Source: Przewalskia tangutica
Taxonomy: Eukaryota; Streptophyta; Magnoliopsida; Solanales; Solanaceae
DNA: 64,000 nt
Assembly: GCA_029844215.1 (NCBI GenBank)
Contig: CM056723.1
Location: 85,676,790 to 85,740,789 of the forward strand
Direction: 5' to 3'
Shown: positions 59,203-64,000 of the stretch, piece by piece
Layout of the letters: every line of letters begins with the position of its first letter
Position numbering within the stretch: the stretch's first letter is position 1
The notes under the pieces: generated by a model
Databases searched by the model: none
The model's input: the letters and a program-made list of their open reading frames with translations, nothing else
Told to the model about the DNA's origin: nothing
Made by a program: the position numbers and the translations under genes

Positions 59203-59553
59203 GTGGGAAAGGTTGCCTATGAGTTGGATCTGCCATCAGAGTTAGAGGCGGTACATCCGGTCTTCCATGTTTCTATGTTGCGGAAGTGTATCGGAGATCC
59301 AGCGAGAGTTTTTCCTGCTAGTGAGGTCCAGGTGACAGAGGGGTTATCGTATGAGGAGAGTCCCCTAGCGATACTCGATCGCCAGGTCAGGCGACTGCGG
59401 ACCAAGGATGTGGCTTTCGTCAAAGTCTTGTGGAGGAATGATAACCGGGAGGAGATGACTTGGGAAGCGGAGGAGGACATGTTGAGGAAGTATCCTCACT
59501 TATTCTCTACACCTTCAGGTAATTCATCTTCCCTTACTTGTCAAGTTTTAATT
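59203..59553 (+). pseudogene. pol: Integrase C-terminus and chromodomain of B
   Basis: A clean open stretch reads from GKVAYELDLP and VHPVFHVSMLRKC (the usual segment joining integrase to chromodomain) to the chromodomain at residues 50-101: YEESPLAILDRQVRRLR, VKVLWRN, MTWEAEEDMLRKYPHLF. The Trp residues of VLW and TWE are in place. Chromodomains of this class target insertion to particular chromatin. This is the best preserved coding stretch in the window and identifies B as a chromovirus. Confidence 0.88.
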
Positions 59554-59685
59554 GAAGTATTTCTTTTGCTTAAATGTTATTATGTGGCCATGTGTGGCAT
59601 TATTGGTATGTCGGGGTTGTGAAAGGAAACTATGCCGCTAATTATAAGCTTGACTCCGAAAGAACATTCGGGGACGAATGTTTCT

Positions 59686-59698
59686 AAGGGGGGAAGAA
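59686..59698 (+). other. Polypurine tract of B
   Basis: AAGGGGGGAAGAA directly before the 3' LTR, with ACATTCGGGGACGAATGTTT just upstream, a near-palindrome also present before the tracts of A, E, G and H. Confidence 0.88.
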
Positions 59699-61304
59699 TG
59701 TTACACCCCGTATTTACAGGACATGTTTTAAGAAGGTACGTGAGAATCCCAAATGTTAAGATTAGAGACTTGTAAAAATTTATCGGAATTATGGAATTGT
59801 CGGAAAACGTAATATTGTGACGAATGGGAAGGCGACACGTGTCACCCCCCTTATGTTGTCTTGGACGAATTAAGCATGGGCAAAAAGGGTCATTTGACCC
59901 TTGTTAGGATGACTAAGTCTTCCAAGTTGATGAGCTTGAGAAAATTGACTTAGTCAATGGGACCACTAGTCTTGATATTTAATAGAACCTCATCCAAGCC
60001 AACCATTTGTGCACATCTTGACCCTCCATTGAACTATATAGTAGTACTAGTAGCAAGACAAGCTCCACACTTAGAAAAATTTCAAGAATTTTTGAAGAAC
60101 ACCTTGGGAGCTCTCGGGTTCACTACAAGAAAAAGAGAAATTGTTTTGTTAGTTGTACATTAAGCTCCACACTTTAAACCAAGGTTCATGAGTGTATTAT
60201 AAGGATATCTCAATAGAAAAATCCTGGAAAAAGATAGTTTTCGTATTAGTCGCAAGGTGAAAACCTAGTTGCTTTTCTAGGTTTTGTTTGGAAGATTGAA
60301 GGAAATTTGTTGGTGTTGTTCTAAGGGTCTCAAGTAGCGGATTGAAGTGTCTAGAAGAGGCTCTAAGTTGCTAAGGAGCGACTTCGGATTTGAAGTTGGA
60401 CTAAGAATCGTTGAGGTAATAATCTTGTCTCTTAAGTATTACAGGATTATATATTGTGGTTAGCCTTACATGTTTGCTAGCATGAAGTATATGTGTTGAA
60501 GTTTCATAAGTGTTATGGATTGATTGTAACCTAAAAACCAAAATATCATTTAAGCCATGTGAAGTTGGATTAGAATTTGGTCGTTTATTAGAATCGTCGC
60601 ATGTTACTTACTTGAAGATTATAGTAGTTATAATCGATTGCGACTTGATATCATGTTATGCTAACAACTTGGATTGAAAAGGAAATTGGATAAGAATTGG
60701 TATTGTTGTATCTCAATGTGGCCGAATTGGCCTAGTAGTTTGTATTAGTTTGATATCTTTTGTGGGGCGGAATTTTACACGTCTAATAGGCGTGTAATCC
60801 CCTATTGTTAATTGCATTGATTGGGCCTTAAATGTGGCGTGTTTGGTTATTGAATTCGGCCTTGAAAAAGGTGGCAAAGTATGTAGAAACAAAGGAGGTG
60901 ATGTCCGATTTTCCGTAGAATTTAGTGACTTTACACTTATAATATTCTACGTTTGAAGTAAGACGTTAATAGACGTATTGTGGACATTATAGGTTGACAT
61001 ACTACGGGCGGGATATTGTATTTGGCAAGTGGTTTGACCCGAAGAGGTATGTATAACTTTCCTATCTTTTGAGCATAAATAGTTGCACGTATATAGTACG
61101 GTAGACGTACAAGACCTTGACATCCTTTACTTGTTTTTTTAAGAATGGCCAAGTTGGATGAGTTAGGAGATTAACTCACTTCTTTAAAAGTATTAAGGAT
61201 GTCCTTAGTTTTTAAAGTTAAGGGACTTGAAGGGTTTTAAAGTATTTGATACTTGTTTCGTCTTAAACGTATAAGTCCCTTGTATAGGAAATTGTAATTG
61301 GCTA

Positions 61305-61358
61305 AGGTATAAAGTTAATATAACGACTTTATGGGAAGTTGGTTATATTAGCTTTATG
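61305..61358 (+). repeat. LTR dyad motif, B variant with both arms changed
   Basis: The arms are ATAAAGTTAATATAAC and GTTATATTAGCTTTAT. Both differ from the GTTATAAC arms of other elements yet remain complementary at 15 of 16 positions. Confidence 0.75.
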
Positions 61359-61828
61359 GAAAAATAAATGAGGATAAATGACATGTTGTAATGAAAGGTA
61401 ATTTGGTTTTAAGGCATTAATTGCCTAAGGTTTTATGAGAAAAGAAGTCACTTGATTTAGAAGCCTAATTTTATTTCTAAAAGTATTGTGACTTGTCTTG
61501 AAAAGTAATTGTGACTTGATACTACGGTTATTAGTATCTTGGAAGTTTTATACGAAAAAGAGTCATTTTTAAAAAAGTGGAAGTATGTAGTACTTGGGTT
61601 AAATTCCCGGATTTTTATAAAAGACATGTTAGTGTCTTAAGTAAACTAAAATGAGAGTGTATATGAACAATAACAATAAGAGGTTAGGGGATTTCTTAAC
61701 TTGCTTATATATTGTATGATAAGCCGGTAGTGCTTATGTTATGTATGATAGCCGGTTTGTGCTAGTGGTATATTATTCATTACGGGGTCATTCCCCGGGT
61801 TTGTGGCATTTGCATATTCCGTGGATTT

Positions 61829-62035
61829 GCTACCCACGATGCGAGGAATACCTCATGCGAGTCCGTAAGGTCTTATGCGGGTGAAATAGTCCCATGCGGC
61901 GGATACCTATACGCGAGGAATACCTCACGCGAGTGCGTAAGGGCTTATCGCGGGTGAAATAGTCCCATGCGCGAGAAATACCTCATGCGGGTCCACACGA
62001 CCTATGCGGGTGAAATAGTCTCGCGAGTAGGATTG
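61829..62035 (+). repeat. Tandem repeats in B 3' LTR
   Basis: Three units with GCGAGGAATACCTCA and GGGTGAAATAGTCCC, as at 8030-8215. Confidence 0.75.
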
Positions 62036-62638
62036 CTTAATGACATCGCGCGGTTGGTCCCGCTTTGATCGTGAGCTTCCTATTTTTATGTTGTAAGTAT
62101 ACTCCTATTTACTCATTGTTAGTAAGGCACTGATCATTGTAATTTGATTATCATACATGTCTCGGCTTTGTTTTAAACTTATGATGTAATTACGATTTTC
62201 CGATTTACATACTTAGTACATATCACTTGACCCACTCTTCCTGGGCTGCGTTCACGCCGCATGTGAGGTAAGCATGTGGTGGATCCTCATTCTTAGGATC
62301 ACTTATCGACGTCAAGCTTCATTTCTCGAGGCTTGTCTTTTTACGCTTTTTCCACGATGTTGTAGATTGTACATCTGTGGGGTATGGCGGGCCCCACCAC
62401 GCTTGTTATTCCTAGAGGTCTGTAGTCACACTTTGTGGTTTGGGCTGTAAGAACCGAGTTGTACAGTTTTGCTTTTGATTATGCATATTTTATGGAAGGC
62501 GTCCTTATCGGCTAGCCTGTGATGTTATTGTCTAAACATGTTGTATGTTGTGTATGTTCCGCTGCTATTCTATGATGTATACCTGAACGGGGTGCCCAGG
62601 TAGGGCACCAGTCGCGGCCCCGGGGTCGGGTCGTGACA

Positions 62639-63740
62639 CGTGCAGTCTCACAATCTCTCTCCTATATAATTTAGCATAATCCTCAGCCGAGTAAGTGGTC
62701 CTAACCGGAAGGACGCAGCCGGTTTCACACCGCTTACTATGACCTCGTGAGTCGCACTTCCTCTGAGTACGATGCCACCGTGTAACAAAATCCATATTAA
62801 TTACCTCTCATATCTAAGTTGGGATCTCAATCGCCTGTAGTAGCCCACAGGGCTCCTGGTGTTCCACCTTGACCTGCTACTAACTCGGACACTAAGAAAC
62901 AAACTCCGTTACGTCCCTCTTCAGGTCATCTTACCCATACATACATCTTAGGTCATGATACATCTTAGTCAACCCCAGATGAATAGAGTAACGAGCACTG
63001 TGTGCCTCCCCCAGAATCTGCTGACGAAGTCCTGCAACATCGGGAGCACACAATCTGCCCTCGAATCTTAGCACCCCATCAGGCGCTACCCCAAATAGAC
63101 TCTCCTCCTCTCGAAGAGCCGTATCTCGATACTGTATCATAATTGGATCCTCATACTGTCGCCTCTTTACCTCCTCAACGACGGAAGACTTGGCAACCTC
63201 TCGGATCTAAACTCCATTAACCTTGGAAACAAATAATTGAACCCCTCGGCTCGGTAGCTGATGAATCTCACGGACCACGTCCTGTCTATCTGGATGCCCA
63301 TCTGATAGACTACCCATAGATCCATGACTAAGAGCATATGTAACCGTCTCGGCTTTCCCCGGGTGGTATAGGATATCAATATCACAATCCTTGAGTAACT
63401 CCTACCACCGTCTCTGTCGCAAATTCAGCTGCCTCTGTCTGAAGATATACCGGAGGCTCTTGTGGTCTGCACAAATATCCACATGAAGTCTATATAAGGA
63501 ATGCCTCCAAATCTTCAAGGTACGACTAACTGTCGTCAACTCTAAATCGTGAGTAGCGTAATTCCTTTCATGCTCCCCTAACCGCCGGGAAACATAGGCA
63601 CTAACGTTATCGTGTTGCGTCAACACACAACCTAGCCCAACACCCAAAGTGTTACAATAATAACCTAACCCTCTAGTCTCTCAGCGGGGTTAGAACTGTA
63701 GTCGTGGTCAACTTATCTTCCAATAACTGGAAGCCTTTCT
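62639..63740 (-). pseudogene. pol: Element F: minus-strand pol relic (RNase H to integrase), host of B
   Basis: From right to left the minus strand reads EKGFQLLEDKLTTTTVL, an RNase H with GVGLGCVLTQHDNVSAYVSRR, HERNYATHDLEL and DICADHKSLRYIFRQRQLNLRQRRW, then the integrase zinc-binding region (HSARYSIHLGLTKMYHDLR) and the start of the core (MDFVTRWHRTQRKCDS; LPVRTTYSAEDYAKLY). The first RNase H Asp position (YCDAS in the family) reads Cys-Asn-Thr, so a catalytic residue seems lost. B is inserted after the VRLH codons; the rest is left of the window. RNase H and zinc frames are long and well kept for an old copy. Confidence 0.82.
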
Positions 63741-64000
63741 CATACTTGCGAAATATTCGGGCATCCTTAATCTCAATTATGGTTCCTGTTTCCCTTTCTC
63801 AGTTGCAACCAAACTTGGTCACTATACTCAGATTTGATTCCTTTGCTTGCCTCATGGCTAAGACTTCCTGCCAATCACAATTTAGGGGGGGAGATTTCCT
63901 TGATCTCGTCAAGTAGTAATCCTATTATTCTCTCTCGGCTCATAGAGCTTATAATCATGTGTTCAACCTCAATTCATGGTATTACATAATCTAATGGCTT
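63741..64000. other. Unassigned sequence at right edge
   Basis: Upstream of F's RNase H the expected reverse transcriptase is not recognisable. A plus-strand open stretch (63704-63916) has no family resemblance I can name. The segment may be an older rearrangement in F or different DNA. Confidence 0.3.

Larger units (their letters stand above)
8020..62638 (+). mobile_element. Element B: pol-bearing chromovirus-type element, host of A, D and E
   Basis: B's own sequence is 8020-8363, 45387-48971 and 57906-62638; everything between is inserted. The start of its 5' LTR lies beyond D to the left of the window. In order it has 5' LTR remainder, PBS, leader, gag with zinc knuckle, aspartic protease, reverse transcriptase, RNase H (split by E), integrase, chromodomain, polypurine tract and 3' LTR. 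This Gag-PR-RT-RH-IN-CHD order defines plant chromoviruses, and the chromodomain type and LTR size suggest Tekay/Del. B is the only nearly complete pol carrier here. Its frames are broken in many places. Confidence 0.9.
59699..62638 (+). repeat. 3' LTR of element B
   Basis: TGTTACACCCCGTATTTAC to GGTCGTGACA, 2940 bp. Its U3 half is diverged from A, S2, E and H but resembles the right half of S1. It carries the uninterrupted GTTTT site (62170-62174) hit by A in the partner LTR, and a variant dyad motif. Confidence 0.93.

Noticed and set aside
59203..59622. Isolated chromodomain frame as a captured host chromatin gene
   Set aside because: It follows integrase in order and ends before the polypurine tract, as in ordinary chromoviruses.
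61829..62035. Repeats with GCGAGGAATACC as possible satellite or centromere DNA
   Set aside because: Only three units, restricted to B's LTRs and present in both LTR copies at the same place.
1..64000. Short open reading frames of 60-110 codons scattered through the LTRs
   Set aside because: They lie in noncoding LTR sequence, are not kept between partner LTRs, and resemble no protein family. Only frames overlapping gag or pol motifs were kept.

Overview
The window is repetitive plant nuclear DNA and nothing else. I find no host protein-coding gene, no rRNA or tRNA gene and no prokaryotic feature. Nearly every base can be assigned to Ty3/gypsy LTR retrotransposons with very long LTRs (about 2.4-4.0 kb). 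The LTRs run from TGTTACACCCCG or TGTTATACCCCG to GGTCGTGACA. The primer binding site TGGTATCAGAGC matches initiator tRNA-Met, the polypurine tract is AAGGGGGGAAGAA, and the best pol copy ends in a chromodomain. This fits the plant chromoviruses, most like the Tekay/Del lineage. The host is a flowering plant with a repeat-rich genome. An asterid or Solanaceae source is only a guess.

The layout is a nest read from LTR ends and 5-bp target-site duplications (TSDs). The oldest visible layer is F, a minus-strand pol relic at the right edge (62639-~63740). B (plus strand) is inserted in F. It has a split 5' LTR (8020-8363 and 45387-45870), gag and pol (45871-48971 and 57906-59698) and a 3' LTR (59699-62638). 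E (48972-57905, TSD ATTTG) is inserted in B's RNase H. A (8364-45386, TSD GTTTT) is inserted in B's 5' LTR, as is D (minus, ends at 8019). C (minus, 1-5010) lies inside D. Inside A's gag are two solo LTRs, S1 (12454-16424, TSD ACCAG) and S2 (16555-19956, TSD AGTTC), and a tandem minus-strand complex G (20851-40459, TSD AGGGC). Complete element H (20984-29787, TSD AACCA) sits inside G's first LTR. The deepest chain is F, B, A, G, H.

Only B and F carry protease, reverse transcriptase or RNase H sequence. C, E, G and H keep a gag relic, a noncoding block and an integrase/chromodomain relic, and A keeps gag plus noncoding sequence. These are most simply non-autonomous derivatives moved by B-like elements that share their LTR ends, PBS and leader. 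All coding regions, including B's, carry frameshifts or stops. Many differences between near-identical copies are small indels at CAG/CTG, CCG/CGG and G runs, so some frameshifts may be consensus errors.

Beyond the nest, the most interesting signals are conserved noncoding structures. One is a leader hairpin just after the PBS whose loop carries the palindrome GTGCAC, like a retroviral dimer-initiation site. Another is a roughly 50-bp dyad in the LTRs whose two arms change together in B. A third is a group of three hairpins near the LTR 3' end. A fourth is a tandem-repeat block at a fixed LTR position whose unit differs between lineages. LTR S1 is a clear recombinant of B-like and A/S2-like sequence.
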